IMG/VR virus record: IMGVR_UViG_3300050116_000283
Coordinates: 1 to 57,800 of that record
Strand: one strand, 5' to 3'
DNA: 57,800 bases
Source: a virus
The notes beneath the pieces were generated by a model. That model made no database searches. It had not been told where the DNA came from and saw nothing but the letters and a program-made list of their open reading frames with translations. Made by a program: the position numbers and the translations under genes. The first letter of the stretch is position 1, and the number at the start of each line of letters is the position of its first letter. Positions 33,992 through 42,437 of this stretch are shown one piece after another.

Positions 33992-33998
33992 CGAAGCT

Positions 33999-35576
33999 CT
34001 ACGAGGCCTTTCGCTTCGGGCCATAAAAAGGATTCGGCCCGTTGTGCTTGATGGCGCGCGAATCCTGATCCCTGGGGTTCAATGCCTGCTCGACCGGCAC
34101 GCCGCGCGTCTCCGCGACCGCACCGAATGGCTGGTCAGTGTCCGCGAGCACCGGCATCTCCGCTCCCAGGTTCACCATGCGCCGGAGAATCACGTCACAG
34201 TAGGCCGGCGATAACTCGCAGCCGTAGCCGGCGCGTTCAAGGAGGTGCGCTGCCGCCATCGTTGTTCCCGACCCCATGAACGGGTCGTACACAATGTCAC
34301 CGGGGTCGGAGAAGGCAAACAGGAAGAACTCGACCAGCGCGCGCGGGAACGGCGCGGAGTGCGATCCCTGGCTCGACTCCGACTTCACCTCGATCACGTT
34401 TGACGGACGCGCCACGCCGGTGTGCCGACCCTCGGGATTGGTGGCCGCGCTCAAGTTCTTACGTGTGCGCTGCCACGAATCCTGCATATACCCGGAATCC
34501 GCGGCCGCCCCACGCTTGCCGGTGCCTAACAGCCCGCTGCCGGACGTCGACTTCGGATTGTTCGGGCTGTAGTCGAAGCAGTCCTCGGACGCGTGACCGA
34601 CCCGCTTCGGGCGGAATTTGATTTTCTGCTGGCGGCAGAAATGGAAGACCGGCTCCCAGGCATTCTTGAAACGATTCCCCCACCCGCCAGGAACGCCGTT
34701 ATCGGTCTTGCGCCAGCAGAACTCGTCCACGAAGCGCCAGCCCCAGTGTCGACGATGGGCAATCACCAGATCCTTTACGTAGAGGCTTCGCTCCCCGTCG
34801 TCGGCATGCTCCTTGATGTTAAGAAAGTAGGAACCGTCGTCCGCGAGGATGGCGGCGATGTTGGCTGCAATGTCTCGGAACCACTCGGCATATTCATCCG
34901 GCGGGATCGGCCGGAAGCCGCTCGAGGAGTCGTACTCACGCTGTGCAGCGTACGGCGGCGATGTAATGCAGACCGCCGCTCGCGCATTGGGCGGGAATAA
35001 TATTCCCAGACTATTCTGATCGCGGCAGTCACCGCACACCAGACGATGGTTTCCAATCAGCCATAGATCGCCAGGCCGGGTAACCGCCAGTAGTGGTGGC
35101 TCCGGAACCTCCTCGGCCGCCTCCGGAGCAGTCTCCGGTTCCTCGGGCATGGCCAGCAGCGCATCGAGCTCGTCACCGGAAAAGCCGGCAAGATCGAGGT
35201 CGAAGCCATCGGTCTGCAGAGCGCGCACCTCGTCCGCCAGCATTGCGTCGTCCCACCCGGCGTTGAGTGCGATTTTGTTGTCCGCCAGGATGTACGCCCG
35301 GCGTTGGGTCTCGTTGAGGTGGTCCAGTACAACTACCGGTACATCAACGAGGCCAAGCTTCCGGGCGGCCAGGAGACGTCCATGGCCAGCAATGATTCCT
35401 GAGTTGCTGTCCACCAGGATCGGGTTGACGAATCCGAACTCGACGATGGACGCCGCAATCTGTGCCACCTGCTCCGGCGAATGCGTTCTGGCGTTGTGCG
35501 CGTACAGCACCAATCGCGACGTTGGCCAGAGCTCGATGCGTCTTGCCATGGCTGGCGTGATGGCGGTGGCTGTCAT
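33999..35576 (-). CDS. ParB-domain DNA methyltransferase (SPPY type)
   Basis: A 525-aa fusion with the same N-terminal ParB domain as its neighbour (YAHNARTHSPEQVAQIAASI; IIAGHGRLLAARKLG) but a different catalytic half. Here motif IV is VCITSPPYAAQREYD near residue 207, the SPPY form typical of N4-cytosine methyltransferases, and motif I is DPFMGSGTTMAAAHLL near 440. The region between (about 280-430) is probably the target-recognition part. It starts just upstream of a tRNA-like gene and has no clear ribosome-binding site. Likely role: phage or prophage DNA modification against host restriction. Confidence 0.9.
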   Translation of the reverse strand: MTATAITPAMARRIELWPTSRLVLYAHNARTHSPEQVAQIAASIVEFGFVNPILVDSNSGIIAGHGRLLAARKLGLVDVPVVVLDHLNETQRRAYILADNKIALNAGWDDAMLADEVRALQTDGFDLDLAGFSGDELDALLAMPEEPETAPEAAEEVPEPPLLAVTRPGDLWLIGNHRLVCGDCRDQNSLGILFPPNARAAVCITSPPYAAQREYDSSSGFRPIPPDEYAEWFRDIAANIAAILADDGSYFLNIKEHADDGERSLYVKDLVIAHRRHWGWRFVDEFCWRKTDNGVPGGWGNRFKNAWEPVFHFCRQQKIKFRPKRVGHASEDCFDYSPNNPKSTSGSGLLGTGKRGAAADSGYMQDSWQRTRKNLSAATNPEGRHTGVARPSNVIEVKSESSQGSHSAPFPRALVEFFLFAFSDPGDIVYDPFMGSGTTMAAAHLLERAGYGCELSPAYCDVILRRMVNLGAEMPVLADTDQPFGAVAETRGVPVEQALNPRDQDSRAIKHNGPNPFYGPKRKAS

Positions 35577-35590
35577 GGAGTGGAACCTGA

Positions 35591-35662
35591 TTGCGGGCCG
35601 GGGAGTTGAACCCCGTCCTCCGGATTATGAGACCGGCGAATTAGCCGCTTTTCCTGCCCGCG
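35591..35662 (-). tRNA. tRNA-Met (CAT), initiator-like
   Basis: On the minus strand the sequence folds as a 72-nt tRNA. Acceptor stem CGCGGGC/GCCCGCA has six pairs plus a C1-A72 mismatch; the D stem is GAA/TTC with GG in the loop. The anticodon loop CTCATAA gives anticodon CAT on a CCGG stem; the variable loop is AGGA; the T arm is CGGGG-TTCAACT-CCCCG. The bases after A73 are TCA, so CCA is not encoded exactly. The CGCGGG start and C1-A72 mismatch are features of bacterial initiator tRNA. Weak points: A8 instead of U8, a T-T mismatch closing the anticodon stem, and a 3-bp D stem. It may be a phage tRNA or a decaying copy. Confidence 0.72.
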
Positions 35663-35724
35663 TCAAGAACCAGGAACCGCCTCCGGTGGATCGCCGGAAG
35701 TGGTTTAAAACACTGCTCGCCGGA

Positions 35725-36063
35725 TTACGAGCCGCTGCCCGAACCGGAACCGTTGCCCGATGCAGGGGGCACCGGCGCCAGCGCGATATTAATCTGGAAC
35801 GACACCACCGTGCCGGCCACTACGTCCACCGTCGTGGTCTCGGTCACGCCGTCGCCAACGACCGTAATCACTACGCTCCCGGTCTTCTGCGCGACGCCGG
35901 TGGCGCTCATCCCATCTGCCGCCCCGGTGAGAGTCAGGATCGTCGAATCCGAGGTGGAGTACACCGGTGGATTCTGAAATGTCGCGGGATTGCCGGACGC
36001 GTCGACCACACTGGTCAACGTGACCAAGAGGTCGCTGTTAACTGCAAAATTATTCCCTGCCAT
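35725..36063 (-). CDS. Small Ig-like (Big2-like) beta-sandwich protein
   Basis: From the ATG at 36063 (AAAGGAAAAGAAG upstream) the product is 112 aa. The core VDASGNPATFQNPPVYSTSD...LTLTGAADGMSATG...GSVVITVVGDG follows the Ig-like Big_2 pattern: alternating strands, 'v..s.d...lt......g..a.a...G.a.vtv'. The C-terminus is a GSGSGSG tail. Ig-like domains on phage proteins decorate capsids or tails and bind surfaces weakly. It lies downstream of the terminase genes, separated from the next structural gene. The 226-codon N-terminal extension in the open frame is shadow sequence. Confidence 0.7.
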   Translation of the reverse strand: MAGNNFAVNSDLLVTLTSVVDASGNPATFQNPPVYSTSDSTILTLTGAADGMSATGVAQKTGSVVITVVGDGVTETTTVDVVAGTVVSFQINIALAPVPPASGNGSGSGSGS

Positions 36064-36287
36064 CTTCTTTTCCTTTCCTTTTGCGCGTAACGCGCGGACT
36101 GCAATTCGAAACCGTGCTACCCTCGGCCGCCGGGGTTTCCGTCCTCCCCGAACCAACCGATCGGCAGCGCTCATAAAGTCTCTTTGTCGACCGCGTGGCA
36201 CCCACACCGAATTCCGGGTCCATCGCGAGACTGCGGATCGCCGGGTGCCGCGCGGCATGATGCCACCCAGCATCAATTTCGGCGTTC

Positions 36288-36641
36288 TCACCGGAACCAG
36301 TGCCGTCGCGACGGCACCCACTGTGGCCGCGACTGATGCCGGTCGCGATCGTGGTACCACGGGTCGTCGGGATGGTGCCCCCACCCGGCATCCTTCCACT
36401 GCGTCGCGCCCTGCGCGGATGGTTGCTGCTCCGGGTGTTTCAGGGTCGCGTCCGTAACCACACCACGGAGTGTTGGCGCCACCAACGGCTGCGCCCGCGT
36501 CGCCGCCTTCGAACTGCACACGGGACAGCATCGCGGGCAGAAACTTCCCGAATGGAACACCGGCTGATGCATCTTCTCCGCGCGACCGCCGCACATCCGG
36601 CACGCGGCATTTGCGATTGCCGATTGAACGCAGTGTCCCAT
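36288..36641 (-). CDS. Small Cys-rich (zinc-ribbon-like) protein coupled to terminase
   Basis: The ATG overlaps the terminase stop as TGATG, so it is translationally coupled; the product is 117 aa. Near the N-terminus are CRMCGG and FCPRCCPVC, enough cysteines for a zinc-binding site. The C-terminal half is rich in His, Trp and charged residues (DDPWYHDRDRHQSRPQW) and looks disordered. No family recognised. It may be a packaging accessory or a regulator. Confidence 0.6.
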   Translation of the reverse strand: MGHCVQSAIANAACRMCGGRAEKMHQPVFHSGSFCPRCCPVCSSKAATRAQPLVAPTLRGVVTDATLKHPEQQPSAQGATQWKDAGWGHHPDDPWYHDRDRHQSRPQWVPSRRHWFR

Positions 36642-38581
36642 CAGTGGGCAAACCAATCCCGCCGCTCGACCCACGGCTCGCGGCCGCTGGGCGGTGGCCG
36701 CTGCGGCGGCACTGGCCGGGCCCCTGGTGACCGCTCGGCATCCTCGCCGCCAGACTTAGCCGCGACCATCGCCTCGATCTGTTCGGCCTGCTTATTTAAT
36801 CGAAAGCGATTTGCGATCAGCGATTGTAGAGCGGCGTAGGCGTAGCAGCGCGCGTCCAATGCCTCGTTACGAACGCCGGTTTTCTTGATCCACTCCCGAT
36901 GTGCGAAGCCCTTGCTGTACCGCACACGGCACGTCTCCGCCGTAAGTTGCTCAAAATAAGCCAGGTCGTATTGGTCGCCGATCGGGAAATGACAAAAGCC
37001 AGGGCCCGGCTCGGTGATCTTGAGCCGCGCGTAGAGGGCTTCCTTAGATGCGTCCACACCGATTACCCACAGCGGCCGATTGTCTTTCGACTTGCTGTGC
37101 ATCCGCGGCCAGATCGGACGCTGCCCGGCCGCGCCCTTGATTGGGTAGATCTTGGGTGCCACCCTCCGACGCATTCGCTCACTGCAGAACGACTGGACGA
37201 TGGATGGATGAAAGCCCGAGTCCACGCACGCCGCCGCGATCTCGAACTCCCGCCCGCAAGGGTGAGCGAACTGCAACGAGAGCACCTGGTCGAACGAGTC
37301 CCACAGATCACGTTGCGCCGGGTCGCCAACCAAGACTATGTATGCCAGTGACCAACTCTCTTCGTCGCGACCCCACCCAATGATTTCTAGCTCGAGCCTG
37401 TCGGCTTGAAGATCCGCCCCGAGAGTAATGAGCACCACGCCCGCGGGCAGCGTGGTGTCCGGACGGTATTGCTGCCGCCGTCGCAGCAGTTCACTGGCGT
37501 CCGTCTTCGTGGCGCCGGCCTGCTGGAACGTCTCGGCCAGGACCGTGTTCGTGAAGGTCTGCATCCGCTCCGGCGACTTCCGGGCGCGCAGGAAGTCCTT
37601 GGCGAGTTGACTCCACGTCGTCCATGGCGAGTACAGTCCGTTGAGCCAAAAGCCCACCGTTTCTCCATCGCCGGGTGCTTCCGACCGCCACTGGCCCCGC
37701 GCCAGCATCTCCGGTTTATGGTGGTCAGCAATCCGCTGATGACAACGCTCGCATTCGTACCACGCCTCAGCGGGCACCCGGTCTGGCCACTTGATTTGGG
37801 CCCACCGCAGGATCTGGAAGACGCCGCAATGGGGGCATGGGACGAAATACTTCCGTTGATCCGACTCCAGGTACGCTTGTTCGATGCGGCTGACCTCCGC
37901 AATCGTGGGCGTCGACACCATGGCGATCTGCCGGTTGGCGAATGTGCCCGTGCGGCGGATGGCCAGATCAACCGGGTCGCCCTCCTCGGTGCCTGCCGCA
38001 CCGGTCGAGGCCGACGGTGGGTATGCATCCACCTCGTCCATGAGCAGATACCGCGCCGGCATTGACCGCAGACCGACCGAACTGTTGGCACCCGTGGCCA
38101 CGAGCACCCCGCCCGGAAACTCCTTCGCCAGGATCGTATTGCCGGAGTCGCGCTCACGCGGATCGGAGACGCGCTCCGCAAGCACCGTGGTGTTCTCGAT
38201 TAGCGAAGCGATCCTCTGGCGCGAGAAACGCTTGGCAAGCTCTACTGTGGGCTGCACCAACATCGCCGGGCCGGGCGCGTAATGAATGATGTAGCCCAGC
38301 ATGTTCAAGAGCAGTTCGGATCCGCCGATCTGCGCCGGCTTCACGAACACCACACGCGAGAACGGGGAGGATGGGCTAAGGCAATCCATAATCTCGCGCA
38401 GAAATGGTGTGCGCGACGTGCGCCAACGGCCCGGTTCACCAGCCGAGACGCGCGACAGCACGCGATACTGGTCGGCCCACTGGCTGATCGTGAGATCAGG
38501 ATCGGGAGCTCCTGCAGCGGAGATGGCGGCCAGCAGCGGCTGCACGCTGGGAGCGTGAGATTCAAAGGGCGAGGACTGCAC
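36641..38581 (-). CDS. Terminase large subunit, GpA family
   Basis: The 646-aa protein is a lambda GpA-type packaging motor. It has an adenine-binding/Walker A-like region (VFVKPAQIGGSELLLNMLGY near residue 85), LVQPTVELAKRFSRQRI, and a Walker B with RYLLMDEVDAYP (near 178). An intein-free C-terminal nuclease region includes VLITLGADLQADRLELEIIGWG (near 385) and VDSGFHPS. It cuts concatemers at cos and pumps DNA into heads. Length is typical (about 640). A GTG start overlaps the small-subunit gene by 20 bp. Confidence 0.95.
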   Translation of the reverse strand: MQSSPFESHAPSVQPLLAAISAAGAPDPDLTISQWADQYRVLSRVSAGEPGRWRTSRTPFLREIMDCLSPSSPFSRVVFVKPAQIGGSELLLNMLGYIIHYAPGPAMLVQPTVELAKRFSRQRIASLIENTTVLAERVSDPRERDSGNTILAKEFPGGVLVATGANSSVGLRSMPARYLLMDEVDAYPPSASTGAAGTEEGDPVDLAIRRTGTFANRQIAMVSTPTIAEVSRIEQAYLESDQRKYFVPCPHCGVFQILRWAQIKWPDRVPAEAWYECERCHQRIADHHKPEMLARGQWRSEAPGDGETVGFWLNGLYSPWTTWSQLAKDFLRARKSPERMQTFTNTVLAETFQQAGATKTDASELLRRRQQYRPDTTLPAGVVLITLGADLQADRLELEIIGWGRDEESWSLAYIVLVGDPAQRDLWDSFDQVLSLQFAHPCGREFEIAAACVDSGFHPSIVQSFCSERMRRRVAPKIYPIKGAAGQRPIWPRMHSKSKDNRPLWVIGVDASKEALYARLKITEPGPGFCHFPIGDQYDLAYFEQLTAETCRVRYSKGFAHREWIKKTGVRNEALDARCYAYAALQSLIANRFRLNKQAEQIEAMVAAKSGGEDAERSPGARPVPPQRPPPSGREPWVERRDWFAH

Positions 38582-39083
38582 TGGCCGCCGCCTCCAACTC
38601 GCGCGAAATCTCGGTCTTCAAAGTCAGGTGGACCTTCTTCGCATCTGATTCTGCGGCAATGACAGTCGCCAGCCGATCCGGGATCCCAAGCATGCCATCG
38701 CGGAACGTTCGGAAGGCATCCGCGGCGGCCTTGCGATAAACCTCGGCCTCGATCAGTTTCCCTTGCTTGGTTTCGAACTCGAGTCGGCGGAGTTTGGCGC
38801 GGAATACCATTTCGATCGTCCGCGCCTGGCCAAAGCTGGCACCCGACTGGCCAGCCGGCTCGCTGGCAGGCCGTAATGGCGACGAGGCGCCGGCTGCCGG
38901 AGACACGATGACGTCGTCTAGCGGACGGTCGTCAAGGACCATGTCGGTGGCCACCACGTCGATCTTGCCGCCGCGCATGACCAAGATGCCGTTCTTGGCG
39001 AGCTTGCTAATGTACGGCCTTGAGACGCCTCTATGCTTGGCGTATTCGGCCTTGGTCATCAGCCTTTCGGCGTCTGCGTTCAT
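38562..39083 (-). CDS. Terminase small subunit, Nu1-like
   Basis: The 173-aa protein starts with a winged-helix/HTH segment (LMTKAEYAKHRGVSRPYISKLAKNGIL), as in lambda Nu1, followed by a helical dimerisation or holoterminase-assembly region (FRAKLRRLEFETKQGKLIEAEVYRKAAADAFRTFRDGML). It binds the cos region and hands DNA to GpA. The overlap with the large-subunit gene by 20 bp is normal. No strong ribosome-binding site; an internal ATG at 39059 is possible. Confidence 0.85.
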   Translation of the reverse strand: MNADAERLMTKAEYAKHRGVSRPYISKLAKNGILVMRGGKIDVVATDMVLDDRPLDDVIVSPAAGASSPLRPASEPAGQSGASFGQARTIEMVFRAKLRRLEFETKQGKLIEAEVYRKAAADAFRTFRDGMLGIPDRLATVIAAESDAKKVHLTLKTEISRELEAAASAVLAL

Positions 39084-39134
39084 TCGTGCCAGCCAGCTTT
39101 GTTTGGAACAGGACCGCTACATCCGGAGGCGGCA

Positions 39135-39161
39135 GTTAACTCGGTTAACCGCCGAGTTAAC
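39135..39161. promoter_or_regulatory. Inverted repeat with three GTTAAC motifs upstream of terminase
   Basis: GTTAACTCGG (39135-39144) and CCGAGTTAAC (39152-39161) form a perfect 10-bp inverted repeat around a 7-nt spacer, and the centre CGGTTAACCG (39142-39151) is itself palindromic. GTTAAC occurs three times (39135, 39144, 39156). It lies 52 bp upstream of the small terminase start. Candidates: terminase (cosB-like) binding site, operator, or hairpin. Confidence 0.55.
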
Positions 39162-39470
39162 CAGTTTTCAGGGTCTGTCCCTGCGTGAATGCCGCACTAA
39201 TTCAACCCGCGGCCCCGGACCAAAGTCAGGTCCCATGAATTGCCACTGGCGGCGGCAGCAGTCCACAGAGATGCCGTCCGTTCGCGCCCTCGCGCGCCGT
39301 GTTGCGCCGTCTGCCTCGCGGTTGGCTTGCTGGCCGACCGACTGCTTCGGCGCGCCCCGCCGCCACAGACGGACGACACGTACGCGCGGATAAGGGGGGA
39401 TCGCGCAGAACAAACCGGCGGCTCGGTGTTCCCGGCTTGCGTGGCATTGTCCTGCACGATCATGGGTTGC
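39162..39470. other. Gene-poor region, possible cos neighbourhood
   Basis: About 310 bp with no convincing gene. Open frames here (for example 39197-39508 and 39168-39413, minus) are Arg/Ser-rich and lack ribosome-binding sites. In lambda-like phages the cohesive-end site lies next to the small terminase gene, so this region could hold cos. No specific cut site is recognisable by eye. Confidence 0.4.
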
Positions 39471-39650
39471 CTACTGCTTTGCGAGGTGAGCGCCCAGCGC
39501 CGAGACAACGGCTTGCTGGTGACCGGGAGGCGTTTGGCCCCCGCTGAATGCGCCCTCGATGGCTTGCACCAGCGCCACTACCTCCTGCGTCAACGTGATG
39601 CCAGAGGGAGCGACCGACAGAATCGATTGGAGGATCTGCAAAAAGTTCAT
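39471..39650 (-). CDS. Small helical protein
   Basis: A 59-aa gene from the ATG at 39650 with AAAGGA 8-9 nt upstream. The sequence starts MNFLQILQSILSV and includes QEVVALVQAIEGAFSGG, two amphipathic or hydrophobic helices. The longer open frame (31 more codons) is not used because of the strong internal site. No family recognised; a small membrane-active or accessory protein is possible. Confidence 0.55.
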   Translation of the reverse strand: MNFLQILQSILSVAPSGITLTQEVVALVQAIEGAFSGGQTPPGHQQAVVSALGAHLAKQ

Positions 39651-39823
39651 CGTTTTGTTCCTTTCTTCTGATCTGGAAAAATTCGGGGCGGCAGAGGAAT
39701 GCGTGGCGCGCCGCCCCGGTTCGGAGAGAATTTCCTGTGCCAACCGAGAAAGCCCCGTGGAAGCGGTTGCGGTGCGCGTAGCTCCGGCACCGCCTCCGGC
39801 AGGGCCCTCCCGTATGGGGAGCT

Positions 39824-40339
39824 CTACGCAGCCTTGGGCTGCGTCTGGGAAGGGGTCGAGGCACCGCCCGACGAATTGACTACCACCGGCACGAGGGCCG
39901 CGATGGTTTGGGAAATCGCCGTGGCCAAGGCGCTCGCAATCACTGGCGTGAGCGCCGTGAACAGGTTCGCGACGTTGGCGGTAACGGCTTCCGCGCTGAT
40001 TGCTTCGCCAGCGCCAGCGGCTGCGACTGCACCCTTCGTGGTTTCACTCGCCGCCGTGCCGGCGGGCGAGACGGTCTGCTGGCCTTCGGTCGTGCCGACC
40101 TGGCTGGAGAGCACGATATTGGCATTCAGGGCGTGGTCGATCGTCGCCGCGTTCTGCGCGCGCCGACTGGCCGTCTGCGCCATATCGAGCGAGATGGCTT
40201 CCCAGGCGCGCGCGCGCGCCAGATTTTCACGCCGGCTATCGAGTTCCTCGTCGAACAGGAGCTTCATGTTTTCCGCGCCGCCCAACAAGCTCGGCTGGTG
40301 GGTAACGCACGGAGAGAGATTGGGGTTCGTTTCTGCCAT
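39824..40339 (-). CDS. Hypothetical protein with hydrophobic C-terminal helix
   Basis: 171 aa. Residues 20-70 form a charged helix (MKLLFDEELDSRRENLARARAWEAI), about 95-125 are Ala/Thr-rich, and residues 128-155 (NLFTALTPVIASALATAISQTIAALVPVVV) are hydrophobic and could be membrane-associated. AAAGGA lies 9 nt before the ATG. It precedes the small helical gene in the leftward operon. No family recognised. Confidence 0.65.
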   Translation of the reverse strand: MAETNPNLSPCVTHQPSLLGGAENMKLLFDEELDSRRENLARARAWEAISLDMAQTASRRAQNAATIDHALNANIVLSSQVGTTEGQQTVSPAGTAASETTKGAVAAAGAGEAISAEAVTANVANLFTALTPVIASALATAISQTIAALVPVVVNSSGGASTPSQTQPKAA

Positions 40340-40430
40340 ACGGGATTTCCTTTCGGTTGGAAGTTAGGGGTTGTAGTCGCGCAGCCCGAATCGTCAAGCC
40401 GCAGGTAGAGTTCGCTCAAACAACCGGAAA

Positions 40431-40697
40431 TCAGGCGACGTGCCGCTTCCGGATACGCGCGGCGATGGTAAGTGCCGTCTGCTGGGATGCCGTCGCACCT
40501 ACTCCCCGACAACGCTCCGCCTCATCCTCGGCAACCTCGAGGCAGACGGTCCTGGCGGCCGAGATCGCCGAAGACCGTGTTTCGGCCAGAGCAGTCCGCA
40601 ATACTTCGGCCAAGCCTTCGGCATGATCGCGGGGCGCGAGACCCAACGAATGGCACACCTGTGTCGCCAAACTCTCCGCGGTGATCACGCCCGGCAT
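40431..40697 (-). CDS. Small hypothetical helical protein
   Basis: 88 aa, starting MPGVITAESLATQVCHSLGL and continuing as one alanine-rich helical stretch (SSAISAARTVCLEVAEDEAERCR). AAGGA lies 9 nt upstream of the ATG. Family unknown. Part of the block of small genes between the primase and terminase modules. Confidence 0.55.
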   Translation of the reverse strand: MPGVITAESLATQVCHSLGLAPRDHAEGLAEVLRTALAETRSSAISAARTVCLEVAEDEAERCRGVGATASQQTALTIAARIRKRHVA

Positions 40698-40797
40698 GCT
40701 TTTGGTCCTTTGACTCTCACTGTCAGTTTCTTACCACCGCGTGCAAAAGCTCCGCGAACGAATGCGACATACCGTCCGCCCACTTTCCCTCTCGCTT

Positions 40798-41157
40798 TCA
40801 TGACACGAGGCAATCCGCCACGACCTGCAAGAAAACGCCCCGCAAGCTCACCAGCGTTCCATCGTCGTCACGCCGATCCACACGCCGCAGTTTCCAGCAG
40901 CGACCGTGCTCCAGGTTCTCGATGAAGCTATATCGGGTGCCGCCACGGGCGTTGATCTCAACAGGGCTGCTGCCGTCTTCCTGCCGGAGCCAGATCGCCT
41001 TCATGTGCCCCTTGCGCCCATAGGATGCCTTGACGAACCCACCCTCGATGAGCCGTTTGGCTGCGTCGAGAGAACGGAAACCAAGCGACGTTCCATCGGG
41101 TGCGTAATAAGGGATTTGTTCTGCCGGCTTCACCTGGGCACACTTCGGGTACGACAA
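40798..41157 (-). CDS. Hypothetical protein, small early gene
   Basis: Up to 119 aa from a TTG start without an obvious ribosome-binding site. The sequence is well-formed: GTSLGFRSLDAAKRLIEGGFVKASYGRKGHMKAIWL, then ...RGGTRYSFIENLEHGRCWKLRRVDR, an alpha/beta layout. The 'G.tlG..s...A..L...G.v....r......i' pattern is seen in small DNA-associated phage proteins, but no family is named. It faces the plus-strand gene at 41349 across a 190-bp gap. Confidence 0.55.
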   Translation of the reverse strand: MSYPKCAQVKPAEQIPYYAPDGTSLGFRSLDAAKRLIEGGFVKASYGRKGHMKAIWLRQEDGSSPVEINARGGTRYSFIENLEHGRCWKLRRVDRRDDDGTLVSLRGVFLQVVADCLVS

Positions 41158-41348
41158 GGAAGGGAAGGAGTTTTGCGAGAGTCCCGTCTCTCGTTATTGG
41201 TTGAGGAGGAGTTCTTCGAGGGTGCGCCGTGCGCTCGCCTATCGAGCTTCGCTTCGATGTAAATATACGCAAGGCGCGGGAAAAGTGTAAACCCGGATCG
41301 ATGGAAACGATGGACATCGCCGAACTTGTAGTGTGAAATGGAGGGTCA

Positions 41349-41693
41349 ATGACACCGGAAGAGCGACGAATACTCTCTCCTCTCGCGCGCCAGCTGCGAC
41401 TGGGCGATCCAGGGAACTGGTCGGACTTGAAATACCAGACGCAGAACGGGCCAGAGTTCAGCGAATTTCCGTATTATCCCGCCGCGCTGGAATTTCAGGA
41501 TTCCGCCCAGCGTGCGGTCGCTGAGCTCGCCGCCGCCCAGAAGATCATTCTGCGTACTCAATGGCGATCAAAGTCTCGCTACCCGTACGAGTTCACGAAC
41601 GATGAGCGCATCTTAGTGCAATACGGTGTGATACTGGTCGATCTGATAGTGCAGCGGGCGCGGCAGGCGGGCGCGCGAACCAGCGAATTCTAA
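41349..41693 (+). CDS. Hypothetical protein on the opposite strand
   Basis: 114 aa with GGAGGG 4-5 nt before the ATG. Sequence: MTPEERRILSPLARQLRLGD, an aromatic middle (YPAALEFQDSAQRAVAEL) and a C-terminal helix (ILVQYGVILVDLIVQRAR). Family unknown. It is one of few plus-strand genes in the phage region; its stop overlaps the convergent gene at 41690-42394 by 4 bp. A divergent control region of 190 bp separates it from the gene ending at 40798. Confidence 0.65.
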   Translation: MTPEERRILSPLARQLRLGDPGNWSDLKYQTQNGPEFSEFPYYPAALEFQDSAQRAVAELAAAQKIILRTQWRSKSRYPYEFTNDERILVQYGVILVDLIVQRARQAGARTSEF

Positions 41694-42394
41694 CCAGGCG
41701 CCCGTCTAATCCACGGCTGTTCCACGTCCGGGTTATAGAATCGCGACCGTGTCTCACTTGGTGACGGCCCGATGAGTTCGATGGACTGCCGGGTGACCTC
41801 ACCAATCCGGTGACCGCCTCCGATATAGCACGCCATCCCATAACGCGCGGCAAAGGGCCGCCGCTCATAACCGTCTGAGAAGTACAAGCTTTCCATGGTC
41901 CAACCCAGCGCCAGCGCGCGATCGCAGACCTCGTCTATCAGTTGCTTCGCTCGAGCGATGCGTTCGGCTTCGAGGCTAAGCTTTGGAGGGGTTGGCTGCG
42001 TGGTTTCCGCGCCGTCGGACTCTTCAGGACGTGGCGGCCTGTAGTTGATCGAACGGAGCGTCCCAACTGCGGCGAGCAGTTGGACCTCGCCGAACCGGTC
42101 GATAGCCCAAGCATGAATGGCGTTGAAGCGCACCCGCAAGCACTCAAAGGCGGCTGCATCGAGATGCCCTGTGACTGCGGCCTTCTTGGCAACGACCATG
42201 CGTGCCCGCAGCCAGGCGTAGTACTCGGGATCAAGCCGCCGGTACATCGTATCGTTGAGCTGAAAGTCGCGCGCGAACTGCTCCGGACGTGCCGTCGTCC
42301 ACGTCGCTAGGGAGGTAGAAGCGAACAGGTGATCCCTAGGGGTGCCGTCCGGCGCGTCCGGCGACAATTTGACTTCCTGTAACTCGGTGCTCAT
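41690..42394 (-). CDS. Hypothetical protein, 234 aa
   Basis: AGGAG lies 7 nt before the ATG. The N-terminal half includes LNDTMYRRLDPEYYAWLRARMVVAKKAA, the middle is helical and the C-terminal third (YERRPFAARYGMACYIGGGHRIGEVTRQSIELIG) is beta-rich. The product has RARQ-like charge clusters and no catalytic motif I can identify. It follows the primase-helicase gene by 43 bp, so it belongs to the replication operon. Confidence 0.65.
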   Translation of the reverse strand: MSTELQEVKLSPDAPDGTPRDHLFASTSLATWTTARPEQFARDFQLNDTMYRRLDPEYYAWLRARMVVAKKAAVTGHLDAAAFECLRVRFNAIHAWAIDRFGEVQLLAAVGTLRSINYRPPRPEESDGAETTQPTPPKLSLEAERIARAKQLIDEVCDRALALGWTMESLYFSDGYERRPFAARYGMACYIGGGHRIGEVTRQSIELIGPSPSETRSRFYNPDVEQPWIRRAPG

Positions 42395-42437
42395 GCTTGC
42401 TCTCCTGGATTGAAACCGGTTTTTTCATCGTGCTGGA

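Noticed and set aside
36050-36391. 113-aa minus ORF between the terminase accessory and Ig-like genes
   Set aside because: No ribosome-binding site, overlaps both neighbours in other frames and has low-information composition.
39168-39508. Two short minus-strand ORFs upstream of the terminase
   Set aside because: Arg/Ser-rich, no ribosome-binding sites, mutually overlapping; treated as non-coding.
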